Assembly: GCA_964446295.1 (NCBI GenBank)
Contig: CAYUNR010000008.1
Coordinates: 1 to 38,388 of the forward strand
Direction: 5' to 3'
DNA: 38,388 bases
From: CAITNM01 sp964446295
Lineage (GTDB): Bacteria; Pseudomonadota; Alphaproteobacteria; Paracaedibacterales; CAITNM01
Positions 17,055-24,326 of the stretch are shown piece by piece. Position 1 is the first letter of the stretch. The number at the start of each line of letters is the position of its first letter. Below the pieces are notes generated by a model, which searched no databases, was not told the origin of the DNA, and was given only the letters and a program-made list of their open reading frames with translations. The translations under genes and the position numbers were made by a program.

Positions 17055-17971
17055 ATATACTTCTTGTTTTGATTTTGATGTGCTGTTCAGTGGAAGGCAG
17101 AATTCAGATTCGCCAAACGGGGTCATCAACAGTGTACCCGTTTGCAGTCAAAATAGCGCAAGAATTTTCTAAAAAAACAGGTCACATTTGCCCTTTTGTT
17201 CAAAGTACTGGTACTGGTAGTGGGTTTGCGGATTTTTCTCAGGTTCATAATGGTTTCGGATATGATATAATCAACGCTTCAAGACCAATTAACTCAAAAG
17301 AGCTTGCTAAATGTAAAGAATCTGGAAGGACTTCAATTTTAGAGGTCTGCATAGGTCATGACGGAATTGCATTTGCAGCTAAAAAAAACCTGACGGGTTT
17401 TAATGCCCTGCGCCTAAAAGACATCTCAACAGCGGTTGCAAAAAAAATTACTAATAGTAAGGGAGAAATAGTTGATAATCCCCACCAAAAATGGAATGAA
17501 ATTAATTCCAGCTTACCAAATTTACCCATTCGCATTCTAATCCCTTCAAAATTTCATGGTTCACGTGATGCTTTTGAAGCAATGGTGATGCACGGAAAAG
17601 AAGTTCGAAGTGGGCCCGAGCTACGAGAAATTAATGATTATGAAGCTGCTGATAATCACCATCTACTTTTTGATTTTCTGGACAATAACCCAACTACACT
17701 GGCTTTTGTTGCGGCTAATTTATTGGATGGTTACGCAGAAATTAAAGCAATGCAAATAGATGGAATAGAGCCTACTTATTCAACCATTCAAAATGGTACT
17801 TATCCAATGGTGCGTAAGCTATTTATTTATGTTAGAGACAATAAAACAGGGGGTTTGCAAGATTATATTGATGAATGGCTAAGCTCAGCTGCTATTGGCA
17901 AAGATGGCTATCTTACCAAAATGGGACTGATTCCTCTTTTGGAGGGGGTTGAAAAGCGCAGAAAACTCTGA
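17051..17971 (+). CDS. PstS-like phosphate/oxyanion-binding protein
   Basis: 306 residues with a short signal peptide (ILLVLILMCCSVEG). The PstS-type signature 'QTGSSTVYPFA' holds the anion-binding Ser/Thr residues, followed by 'STGTGSGFADF' and 'INASRPINSKEL'. Later 'SKFHGSRDAFEAMV' contributes Arg/Asp contacts. The fold would be a periplasmic type 2 binding protein for phosphate or a similar oxyanion. The pstCAB and phoU genes are absent here; instead it is translationally coupled to an anchored binding protein and a CNB-SLC13 permease. It may deliver anion to a secondary transporter, or sense it. The binding-protein family is secure, the ligand is not. Confidence 0.78.
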   Translation: MNILLVLILMCCSVEGRIQIRQTGSSTVYPFAVKIAQEFSKKTGHICPFVQSTGTGSGFADFSQVHNGFGYDIINASRPINSKELAKCKESGRTSILEVCIGHDGIAFAAKKNLTGFNALRLKDISTAVAKKITNSKGEIVDNPHQKWNEINSSLPNLPIRILIPSKFHGSRDAFEAMVMHGKEVRSGPELREINDYEAADNHHLLFDFLDNNPTTLAFVAANLLDGYAEIKAMQIDGIEPTYSTIQNGTYPMVRKLFIYVRDNKTGGLQDYIDEWLSSAAIGKDGYLTKMGLIPLLEGVEKRRKL

Positions 17972-17979
17972 TTTTTTAG

Positions 17980-17997
17980 TTGGCACAAATTTTGCAT
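17980..17997 (+). promoter_or_regulatory. Sigma-54 promoter for the lytic transglycosylase gene
   Basis: TTGGCACAAATTTTGCAT matches the -24/-12 consensus. GG is at 17982-17983 and GC at 17994-17995, with exactly ten bases between. Transcription would start near 18007, just before the strong ribosome site and 13 bases ahead of the ATG. It is the only GG-N10-GC site of this quality I found in the intergenic gaps. Confidence 0.65.
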
Positions 17998-18019
17998 AGT
18001 TTAAGCAAAAGGAGGTGTC

Positions 18020-18769
18020 ATGAATAAGTTTTTAATAGCGTTGATCTTATGTTGTTTAGCTTTATCTGCAAACCCACAATATAATTCATTTATTGCAATG
18101 CAAGAAAATGCTCATGGTATTCCAGCACATTTATTAAGGGCAGTATCTCATGTTGAATCTGGTAGAGTAATAGGTGGTTCTGTTAATGCTTGGCCTTGGA
18201 CTATCAATGTTGAGGGCAAAGGTTACATATTCAAAACGAAACAAGAAGCTATAAAAGCAGTTGAAAAATTTCAAAGAACGGGTGCTAAAAGCATTGATGT
18301 AGGAATTATGCAAATTAACCTACGTCACCACCCACATGCATTTCGTAATCTTGAAGAAGCATTTGATCCTCAGCTAAATATTGCCTATGGCGCTAAATTT
18401 TTAAAGCAACTATTTCTTCAGCATAAAAGCTGGAACTTGGCTGTTGGTCATTATCATTCTGCTACTCCTAAATTTCACAACGCATATAAGCAACGTGTTT
18501 TAAGTGGTTGGATGAAACTTTGTGGTAGCAATAAAAAAGACGGACCTCGTTTAAAACAAACAGTTATGCAATTTGATGATATTTCTGATATAGACGATGT
18601 GCCGAAAATAACAAGAAAAACCACACCAAGAGATATTCGATCTTTTGCTAAGGTTAAGAAGGTTTATTATTCTTTAAACGGGAATGGACCTGCTCATTCT
18701 ATAAGCACTGAAAAGTCTAGTTATGCGTTGGACAACGCGTCTGGCCGTCAATATTATTCTTTGGATTAG
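18020..18769 (+). CDS. Exported lytic transglycosylase (SLT domain)
   Basis: 249 residues. A signal peptide (FLIALILCCLALSANP) is followed by a soluble lytic transglycosylase domain that cleaves peptidoglycan glycan strands in the periplasm. The catalytic Glu46 lies in 'AVSHVESGR'. 'SIDVGIMQINLRHHP' and 'NIAYGAKFLKQLF' with 'WNLAVGHYHSA' are the family motifs. The C-terminal 80 residues are basic and low-complexity with no domain recognised. A textbook ribosome site (AAGGAGGTG) precedes the ATG. The sigma-54-type promoter suggests control with flagellar or envelope-assembly genes, since specialised SLT enzymes open the wall for flagella or secretion systems; that role is inferred. Confidence 0.82.
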   Translation: MNKFLIALILCCLALSANPQYNSFIAMQENAHGIPAHLLRAVSHVESGRVIGGSVNAWPWTINVEGKGYIFKTKQEAIKAVEKFQRTGAKSIDVGIMQINLRHHPHAFRNLEEAFDPQLNIAYGAKFLKQLFLQHKSWNLAVGHYHSATPKFHNAYKQRVLSGWMKLCGSNKKDGPRLKQTVMQFDDISDIDDVPKITRKTTPRDIRSFAKVKKVYYSLNGNGPAHSISTEKSSYALDNASGRQYYSLD

Positions 18770-18852
18770 GTATTAGTAACATCAAGTGGTTTTATCTTGA
18801 TTATTTGAACTAAAAAGTCTATATTAATAAAAATTATACTATTTGGTCCATT

Positions 18853-19458
18853 TTGATTCTTGCTCCTTACCTATCGATGGCGCAGTCCTATGTGCGTCTT
18901 TTAGCGCCATTAGCAGAAGTTGTCATTCATGACATTGCAACCAATTCCATTTGCTTTATAGAAGGGCACTTGTCTAACCGTAAAGTGGGTGATCCATCAT
19001 TTTTAGATATTGATCTTAAATGTCTAGAACAACAAATTGATCAAGTAGTTTATCCCAAAGTTAATTTTGATGGAAAGCTAATTAAATCAGTTTCACTGCC
19101 CATTAAAGATGATGACTGTATCCTTGCAATCATGTGCCTTAACGTGGATGTGTCTGTTTTTTCTCAAATGCAGCAGCTAGCACAAGCATTTTTGCTTCCT
19201 TCAACCAAACAACCAGAAACGCTTTTTAAAAATGACTGGCAAGAAAAAGTTCACCAATCACTGTATCAGTGGCTAAATGAACACCATCTAAAAATTGAAT
19301 CTCTAACCAATGTACAAAAAAAGAAAGTCGTTCAAGAAATGTACACTCAAGGGGCATTTTATGAAAAAAAAGCTGCTGACTATATCGCCAGTATTTTAGG
19401 TTTAAGCCGCGCATCAGTCTTTAATTATTTGAAAAAAATCAGAGGAAATTATGTTTAA
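18853..19458 (+). CDS. YheO/DauR-like PAS-HTH transcriptional regulator
   Basis: 201 residues. The N-terminal YheO-type PAS domain is seen in 'YVRLLAPLAEVVIHDI', 'ICFIEGHLSNRKVGD' and 'SVSLPIKDDD'. The C-terminal HTH reads 'KKVVQEMYTQGAFYEKKAAD' continuing to 'LGLSRASVFNYLKKIR'. DauR-type proteins repress D-arginine catabolism in Pseudomonas and others control amino-acid genes. The start is a TTG; the next Met (MAQSYV) would trim 8 residues and is also possible. The 3' end overlaps the aminotransferase gene by 8 bp, so it probably regulates its own operon. Amino-acid sensing is inferred from family and context. Confidence 0.8.
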   Translation: MILAPYLSMAQSYVRLLAPLAEVVIHDIATNSICFIEGHLSNRKVGDPSFLDIDLKCLEQQIDQVVYPKVNFDGKLIKSVSLPIKDDDCILAIMCLNVDVSVFSQMQQLAQAFLLPSTKQPETLFKNDWQEKVHQSLYQWLNEHHLKIESLTNVQKKKVVQEMYTQGAFYEKKAADYIASILGLSRASVFNYLKKIRGNYV

Positions 19459-20560
19459 AACATTTAAGTTAGAAGAATATTTAGCACGCTACGAATTTAG
19501 CGCTCCTTACTTAATGTGCAGTTCTGACCCTCAAACTATGCTTATGAAAGATGTGTTGGCATTAGCTTCAACGCAAGAAAATGAAATGTGGGATAACTTA
19601 TCACTTTCTTATACAACTCCTGAAGGTCACCCAATTTTGCGTGAAGCCATTGCAACGCAAATGTATCCAGGTTTTGAAAAAGATCAAATTTTATGTTTTG
19701 CAGGAGCCGAGGAAGGCATTTTTTGCACTCTATTTGGAATAGTTGAACCAAGTGATCACGTTATAATCATCACACCGTGCTATCAATCTTTGTTAGAACT
19801 ACCCAAAGCAAAAGGCTGTTCAATTACAACCATTGATTTACAAGAAAGCAACAATTGGCAACTAGATTTAAACGCTATAAAAGCAGCGATAAAACCCAAT
19901 ACAAAATGGCTGGTAATGAATTTCCCTCATAACCCTACTGGGCAAGTGATTTCTCCCAGTGATCTGACTAAACTTGTCCAAATTCTTGACGCTCATGGCA
20001 TATGGTTGTTTTGTGACGAAGTCTACCGCTTAATGGGCGCATCTGACACCGTATGGGCTGACCCAGCTGCGTGTGTTTATCCAAAAGCATTATCCCTTGG
20101 TGTTATGAGTAAATCCTTTGGAATGGCAGGATTGAGAGTTGGTTGGATAGCTTGCCAAGATAAATCCATGCTTAAAAAACTAGAGCATGTAAAATACTAT
20201 ATATCCATTTGTAATAGCGCGCCGTCGGAAATTATTAGCTTAATTGCGTTACGCCAAAAAGACATGATTTTGAGTCGTATTAACGAGACTGTGAATCACA
20301 ATTTACAGTGCATTGATGAATTTATGAAAACTCATGCTGAGCATTTTTCTTGGGTTCGTCCAAAAGGCGGATGTGTTGGGCTTATCCGTTATAAGCAACC
20401 TGAATCAGTTGATGATTTTTGTTACAGGTTGGTGCAGTCAGAAAGGGTGCTTTTAATGCCAGCCTCTATTTTTGATATGACCTCAAACCATTTTCGTATT
20501 GGTTTTGGACGTCAGAATTTCCCAGATGTGTTGGATAAATTAAAGGCATCATTAACATGA
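19451..20560 (+). CDS. PLP-dependent class I/II aminotransferase
   Basis: 369-residue fold-type I enzyme using pyridoxal phosphate. Key motifs are 'NFPHNPTGQV' (Asn contacting the cofactor), 'LFCDEVYRLM' (Asp-x-x-Tyr) and 'SKSFGMAGLRVGW', where Lys221 forms the internal aldimine. The C-terminal 'HFRIGFGRQNFP' carries the Arg that binds the substrate carboxylate. The substrate cannot be assigned; context (DauR-like regulator, ornithine cyclodeaminase-family gene) suggests a small amino acid. It is coupled to both neighbours, with an 8-bp overlap upstream and 4 bp downstream. Confidence 0.87.
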   Translation: MFKTFKLEEYLARYEFSAPYLMCSSDPQTMLMKDVLALASTQENEMWDNLSLSYTTPEGHPILREAIATQMYPGFEKDQILCFAGAEEGIFCTLFGIVEPSDHVIIITPCYQSLLELPKAKGCSITTIDLQESNNWQLDLNAIKAAIKPNTKWLVMNFPHNPTGQVISPSDLTKLVQILDAHGIWLFCDEVYRLMGASDTVWADPAACVYPKALSLGVMSKSFGMAGLRVGWIACQDKSMLKKLEHVKYYISICNSAPSEIISLIALRQKDMILSRINETVNHNLQCIDEFMKTHAEHFSWVRPKGGCVGLIRYKQPESVDDFCYRLVQSERVLLMPASIFDMTSNHFRIGFGRQNFPDVLDKLKASLT

Positions 20561-21497
20561 CAAAGGTCTATAATATTGACCAGATTAAAGATGTAATTGA
20601 TATAAAGCGAGATTTTATTGAGCTTGTTCAATCACAAAAACAGGTTTTTAGCAATTTTTCATCTGGGCATATTACTATTCCTGTGCCTATACAAATGCGA
20701 TTTCCAAAAGCCCAAGGTGATTGTCACATCAAGGCAGGGTTTAAAAAAAATGGTGATATGTTCATTGTTAAAATTGCCACCGGATTTTATAAAAATAGTG
20801 CGAAGGGTTTGCCTGGGGGGGATGGTGCTGTACTTGTGTTCTCACAAAAAACAGGATTTCTGCAGGCGATTTTATGTGATGGTGGATACCTCACAACTTT
20901 GCGTACCGCAATAGCAGCATGTGTTGCAGCGAAAATAACGCCGTGGGATATGCAACACGTTGGTATTATTGGAACGGGGCAGTTAGCGATTCAAGTTTTG
21001 GAATTAATGCTGCTTTTATATCCTCAAGCTGATTTTAGAATATGGGGAAGATCTGTTCAAAAAACCAAAGCAGTTGCTGCCACATATCCCGGTGTGAAAA
21101 TCTGTGAATCGGTTCAAGAATTAATGCAAAATGGTGGTATTGTCATTACCACAACTGCCAGTACAAAGCAATTATTGATCTGGCTTATGTGAATGAAAAA
21201 ACTCATATCATCGCCCTTGGTGCTGACGAAGTTGGTAAACAAGAATGTGACCCACGGCTATTTCAATCAGCTGCTATTGTAGTTGTTGATAGCAAAGAAC
21301 AAGCTGTTCGACTCGGCGATACGTTTCATGCAATCCAATCTGGGTTTATGAATATTGAAAAAACAGAAGAACTAGGAAATGTTATTCAAAAGTCTGTATC
21401 GGTTGATTCGAATCTTATCATTACTGATTTGACGGGAATAGCGGCTCAAGACATTGAGATAGCAGAGTTTGTGTTGAGGAGGCTGAAATTAATATAA
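20557..21497 (+). pseudogene. Ornithine cyclodeaminase/mu-crystallin family gene with frameshift
   Basis: Two consecutive frames, 20557-21192 and 21189-21497, together make a full-length (about 313 residues) member of the ornithine cyclodeaminase/alanine dehydrogenase family. Part 1 has 'HIKAGF', 'GAVLVFSQKTG', 'TTLRTAIAACVAA' and the Rossmann motif 'VGIIGTGQLAIQ'. Part 2 has 'IIALGADEVGKQECDPRLF' and 'DLTGIAAQDIEIAEFV'. One added T near 21171-21176 would restore the frame as KQLFDLAYVNEK. Part 1 ends TGA inside a GTGA overlap, so re-initiation at the GTG could make a second chain, and no slippery heptamer is seen. It may be inactive, a split enzyme or a sequencing error. It lies in the aminotransferase operon (4-bp overlap). 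Confidence 0.72.
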
Positions 21498-22384
21498 AAA
21501 CATTTGAAAATAATATAACTTCTATTCATGGCGAAGAGGGAAGAAAATGGATGTTGAATTTGCCTTTGCCTTTGCCTTTAAAGATAAATGACCTTGCCTC
21601 GCAGTGGCATCTGTCAGACCTTAAACCGGTTAAAAATCTTTCATACAACTATGTTCTTTCTGGCTTTCAAAGAGAAAATCCCATTATTTTAAAGTTGAGT
21701 CTTGATACCAAAGGTTTGAGCATTGAAGACGCTGCTCTAAAAGCATTAAAAGGTCATGGTGTAGTTGATGTTATAGACCAAGCAGATGGAGCTTTACTGA
21801 TTGAACGTGCCATTCCAGGGCATTCGTTGAAAGAGTTTTTTCCAAATCGTGAAGCTGAAGCCATCGCAATTGCAAGTGAAATGATTAAAAAACTTCACAG
21901 CGTACCAAGGATAAATCAAAAAGGGTTTCCAACTATCAACGATTGGCTCGCCGCTTTAGATAAACCATGCGAACAGCTTGGCCAAAATTTGATTAAAGCA
22001 AGAACGTTGCGTGATGAATTACTAAACACTACCGATGCTCCCATTTTGCTGCATGGCGATTTACATCACGATAATATTTTAGCCCATGACAACAATTGGA
22101 AAGTTATTGATCCGAAAGGTGTCATTGGTGAGCTTAGCTATGAGGTTGGATGTTTTATAAGAAACCCTTTGGACGATTTGCCGAGCCACCCTGATAGCTT
22201 AAACATTATAACGAACAGAATTAATACCTTTTCTAAGAATTTAAATCTTGATCCAGATAGAATTGCCAAGTGGTGCTTTGTGCAGACTGTTCTTGCAACT
22301 GTGTGGGCTCTGGAAGATAATATCAATCTAACCAGCTTTAAACATTTAATAGAACTTTTTAATAATAAGCTAATGGTTGAATAA
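21488..22384 (+). CDS. APH(6)/streptomycin-6-kinase family small-molecule kinase
   Basis: About 277 residues from the first ATG (21551), but homology begins upstream. In-frame codons before that ATG encode 'IHGEEGRKW', which with 'LNLPLPLPL' and 'SQWHL' matches the N-terminal pattern G-E-E-G-R-x-W...LP...W-x-L of APH(6) enzymes. AGGAGG at 21477-21482 lies 5 bases before ATT (21488) and 11 before ATA (21494), so a non-canonical start is likely. The catalytic loop 'LLHGDLHHDNIL' and 'VIDPKGVIGE' are intact; the C-terminal 'VLATVWALEDN' is typical. The natural substrate may be a metabolite rather than an antibiotic. The start overlaps the cyclodeaminase 3' end. A decayed duplicate of its 3' end lies at 23543. 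Confidence 0.78.
   Translation: MNIKTFENNITSIHGEEGRKWMLNLPLPLPLKINDLASQWHLSDLKPVKNLSYNYVLSGFQRENPIILKLSLDTKGLSIEDAALKALKGHGVVDVIDQADGALLIERAIPGHSLKEFFPNREAEAIAIASEMIKKLHSVPRINQKGFPTINDWLAALDKPCEQLGQNLIKARTLRDELLNTTDAPILLHGDLHHDNILAHDNNWKVIDPKGVIGELSYEVGCFIRNPLDDLPSHPDSLNIITNRINTFSKNLNLDPDRIAKWCFVQTVLATVWALEDNINLTSFKHLIELFNNKLMVE
21560..21577 (+). repeat. Hexanucleotide tandem repeat (TTGCCT)x3
   Basis: Three perfect TTGCCT units encode Leu-Pro three times near the kinase N-terminus. A gain or loss of a unit would keep the frame. Confidence 0.8.
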
Positions 22385-22513
22385 ATCTAAAAAGGCTTAA
22401 ATATGAAATACAAGATCTTAATAGGGGATAATGATGGCTCAATTAGTGCAAAAGTTCTTTTACCAAATGTTGAAGAACAATGGGTAGTGCCGACTTTAAC
22501 TTTTGAGAGCTAA
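22268..22513 (+). repeat. Duplicated segment, copy 1 (kinase 3' end plus HAD 5' end)
   Basis: This segment reappears, diverged, at 23543-23830. The first 66 bases differ at three positions. The 45 bases around the HAD start (from 22394) differ at one. Copy 1 carries the intact kinase end and a broken HAD start; copy 2 carries a broken kinase end and the intact HAD gene. Confidence 0.85.
22403..22513 (+). pseudogene. Truncated first copy of the HAD phosphatase gene
   Basis: Starts ATG with MKYKILIGDNDGS, matching the intact HAD protein (MKYKILIWDNDGT). It has lost 27 bp between two AATGATGGC direct repeats and a further single base in 'GTTGAA..ACAATGGG', and then stops at 22511-22513 after 36 codons. 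Faint similarity may continue to about 22550. It lies 18 bp after the kinase stop, in the position of a co-transcribed gene. Confidence 0.8.
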
Positions 22514-22590
22514 ACAATTTTGAAGATCATGCATTGAAAAATAATTACAGTCTTTGTAAGATAATTGAAGTTTTTTATTTCTGAAATGCA

Positions 22591-23490
22591 ATGCGTTTAG
22601 TTTTTAAATTTTTGTTCGTAGTGGTAATGCCCTCGATGGATGTTTTTGGATCCGTGGGGCTAATTAGGGATGCTGTTGTTATTGTTGGGAATTGCCGTAC
22701 AGCAGGTGGTGTTCTTCCACATGTTTGGGATATTGTTGGCCAGGGGGCTGCGGATTTTTCGCATCTAAAAAGCTTTCCTGAAAAAAGAGTGGTAAGTGTA
22801 GATGTTGCTCCGCTTGACTTAGTAAACAAATACCGCTTTGAGCATGTTACAGGTGATTTTCGCACCACCAAATCTTTTGCTTTAGATTCGCAAAAAACAA
22901 TTATGCTTGAATGGTTTCCTGCTCACTCTCCAGATAACATCAGCGAAATTGTAATGGTTCAAGCACTTGAAAAAGCATTTACGCTTTTAAAGCCAGGAGC
23001 AAACCTGATTATAGATCACAATCCTTATTTTTGTGTTGGCCCCAAAAACGAAATAGAAAATCTGCAAAGGATCCACCCTTTTTCTTTATTTTTAACTCCC
23101 AAAGAGCTTCACCTGATGAAGGCGTATTTAAGGTTAGCAGCAGGTGGTGCCACTATTTTGGAAGAAGAGAGTGCAGTAGGCCCGTCTTTAAAAACCACTA
23201 GTGCTATTTTCCCAAATGAGACAGAACTAATGTTAGCTGAGTATATATATGGTTTGGTTAAACCTAGTAAGGATAGAGAGATGTTTAGAAAAATATTCTT
23301 TGATCCTAAGGGTCACATGTTTATTTGGGCTTATCATTCGTTTTCACGAGCTGGCTTAATGATGGAAACATTAAGAGAAATTGGATTTGATACCAAAGGT
23401 GCTAAGCCAAGGTTTGAAAAAGTAAGTCCTTATACAAACAGAATGTATGCATGGTTCATTGAAGCAATAAAGCCTGATAGAGATTATTAA
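22591..23490 (+). CDS. Exported methyltransferase-like protein, unknown
   Basis: 299 residues. The N-terminus (MRLVFKFLFVVVMPSMDVFG) looks like a signal peptide. The body resembles a degenerate class I methyltransferase: 'VVSVDVAP' (acidic strand 2), 'FEHVTGDFR', and 'ALEKAFTLLKPGANLIIDHN' for helix and strand 5. Motif I (glycine-rich) is not obvious; 'VGNCRTAGGVLPHVWDIV' may be its remnant. The C-terminal part contains 'FSRAGLMMETLREIGFD', common at the end of such folds. It sits exactly between the two copies of a duplicated kinase-HAD segment. It is analogous to the exported methyltransferase at 5524, though the two sequences are not obviously close. Function uncertain. Confidence 0.55.
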   Translation: MRLVFKFLFVVVMPSMDVFGSVGLIRDAVVIVGNCRTAGGVLPHVWDIVGQGAADFSHLKSFPEKRVVSVDVAPLDLVNKYRFEHVTGDFRTTKSFALDSQKTIMLEWFPAHSPDNISEIVMVQALEKAFTLLKPGANLIIDHNPYFCVGPKNEIENLQRIHPFSLFLTPKELHLMKAYLRLAAGGATILEEESAVGPSLKTTSAIFPNETELMLAEYIYGLVKPSKDREMFRKIFFDPKGHMFIWAYHSFSRAGLMMETLREIGFDTKGAKPRFEKVSPYTNRMYAWFIEAIKPDRDY

Positions 23491-23542
23491 AGAGTCTGCC
23501 GAGATAACGTAAGAAAATTCAATAAAAAAAAGTCAATTTACA

Positions 23543-23830
23543 AAGTGGTGCTTTGTGCAGACTGTGCTTGTAACTGTGTGGGCCCTGGAAGATAATATCA
23601 ATCTAACCTCTCTAAAGATTTAACAGAAATTTTGGATAAGCTAACTGTTGAATAGATCTGAAATGGCTTAAATATGAAATACAAGATCTTAATATGGGAT
23701 AATGATGGCACAGTAACTGGTTCAAAAAATCCAAATGATGGCTCTGTTAATGCAAAAGTTATTTTACCAAATGTTGAAAAAACAATGGGTAGTGCTGACT
23801 TTAATTTTATTATTTCAGGATATAAGTCTC
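23543..23830 (+). repeat. Duplicated segment, copy 2 (kinase remnant plus HAD 5' end)
   Basis: Counterpart of 22268-22513. It starts with a fragment of the kinase C-terminus (KWCFVQTVLVTVWALEDN) that has no start and soon stops at TAA. It then runs through the same spacer into the intact HAD gene. Confidence 0.85.
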
Positions 23831-24228
23831 CTGAAAGCGAGTCTCAAAATTTTGATCCAGAAAAAATAACAGCAATATTTATTGATCTTATGAGTAAACT
23901 TCCAATCAATGCGGCTGCTTTTTCTCCTAGTATTGGAGGTATTGCTTGTTACGTTGTGATTAAACGTTTTGACAATAGTATTTATATTAAAAAAGCTCAC
24001 GAAGATCCCCGTTATAGAGAATTCATTGGTCAATTTAAAAAGCCTGGAATTGGAATGTTTGTTGTAATAAAAGACATTGCCCAAGAAGAATTCGGTCTAA
24101 CTGTTGATAAAAACAGTAGCGTTATGATTGGTGATACGTGGCATGATGAAATAGCTGCAAAGGACTTCGGAATTTCTTTTGTTGACGCAAAAATGCTTCA
24201 TGATTCTGGATTGTATATATTATCTTAG
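23674..24228 (+). CDS. HAD-superfamily phosphatase (HisB-N/PNKP-like)
   Basis: 184 residues. HAD motif I is 'WDNDGT' with the nucleophile Asp9 and acid/base Asp11. Motif III 'FKKPGIGM' gives the Lys and the KPxxGM pattern of histidinol-phosphatase, heptose-bisphosphate phosphatase and polynucleotide 3'-phosphatase enzymes. Motif IV is 'MIGDTWHDEIAAK'. All catalytic residues are present, so an active cytoplasmic phosphomonoesterase is expected; the substrate is unknown. In both copies of the duplicated segment this gene follows the APH(6)-type kinase end, so a kinase/phosphatase pair probably was the ancestral arrangement. Confidence 0.75.
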   Translation: MKYKILIWDNDGTVTGSKNPNDGSVNAKVILPNVEKTMGSADFNFIISGYKSPESESQNFDPEKITAIFIDLMSKLPINAAAFSPSIGGIACYVVIKRFDNSIYIKKAHEDPRYREFIGQFKKPGIGMFVVIKDIAQEEFGLTVDKNSSVMIGDTWHDEIAAKDFGISFVDAKMLHDSGLYILS

Positions 24229-24326
24229 CTAAATCATTTTCCGTAAAAATACTTTGATTTTTCACGTGGCCAATCTTTCGTTAAAATTTTAATTATACGT
24301 ACATAAACCAAACTGCCGAGCAAGTC

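Noticed and set aside
17051..17971. A complete phosphate ABC operon
   Set aside because: Only a PstS-like binding protein is present; pstC, pstA, pstB and phoU do not follow.
21160..21200. Programmed ribosomal frameshift in the cyclodeaminase-family gene
   Set aside because: There is no slippery heptamer or downstream structure at the shift; a plain one-base loss explains it better.
22268..23830. Composite transposon with the duplicated segment as terminal elements
   Set aside because: The repeats consist of kinase and HAD coding sequence; no transposase or terminal inverted repeats are present.
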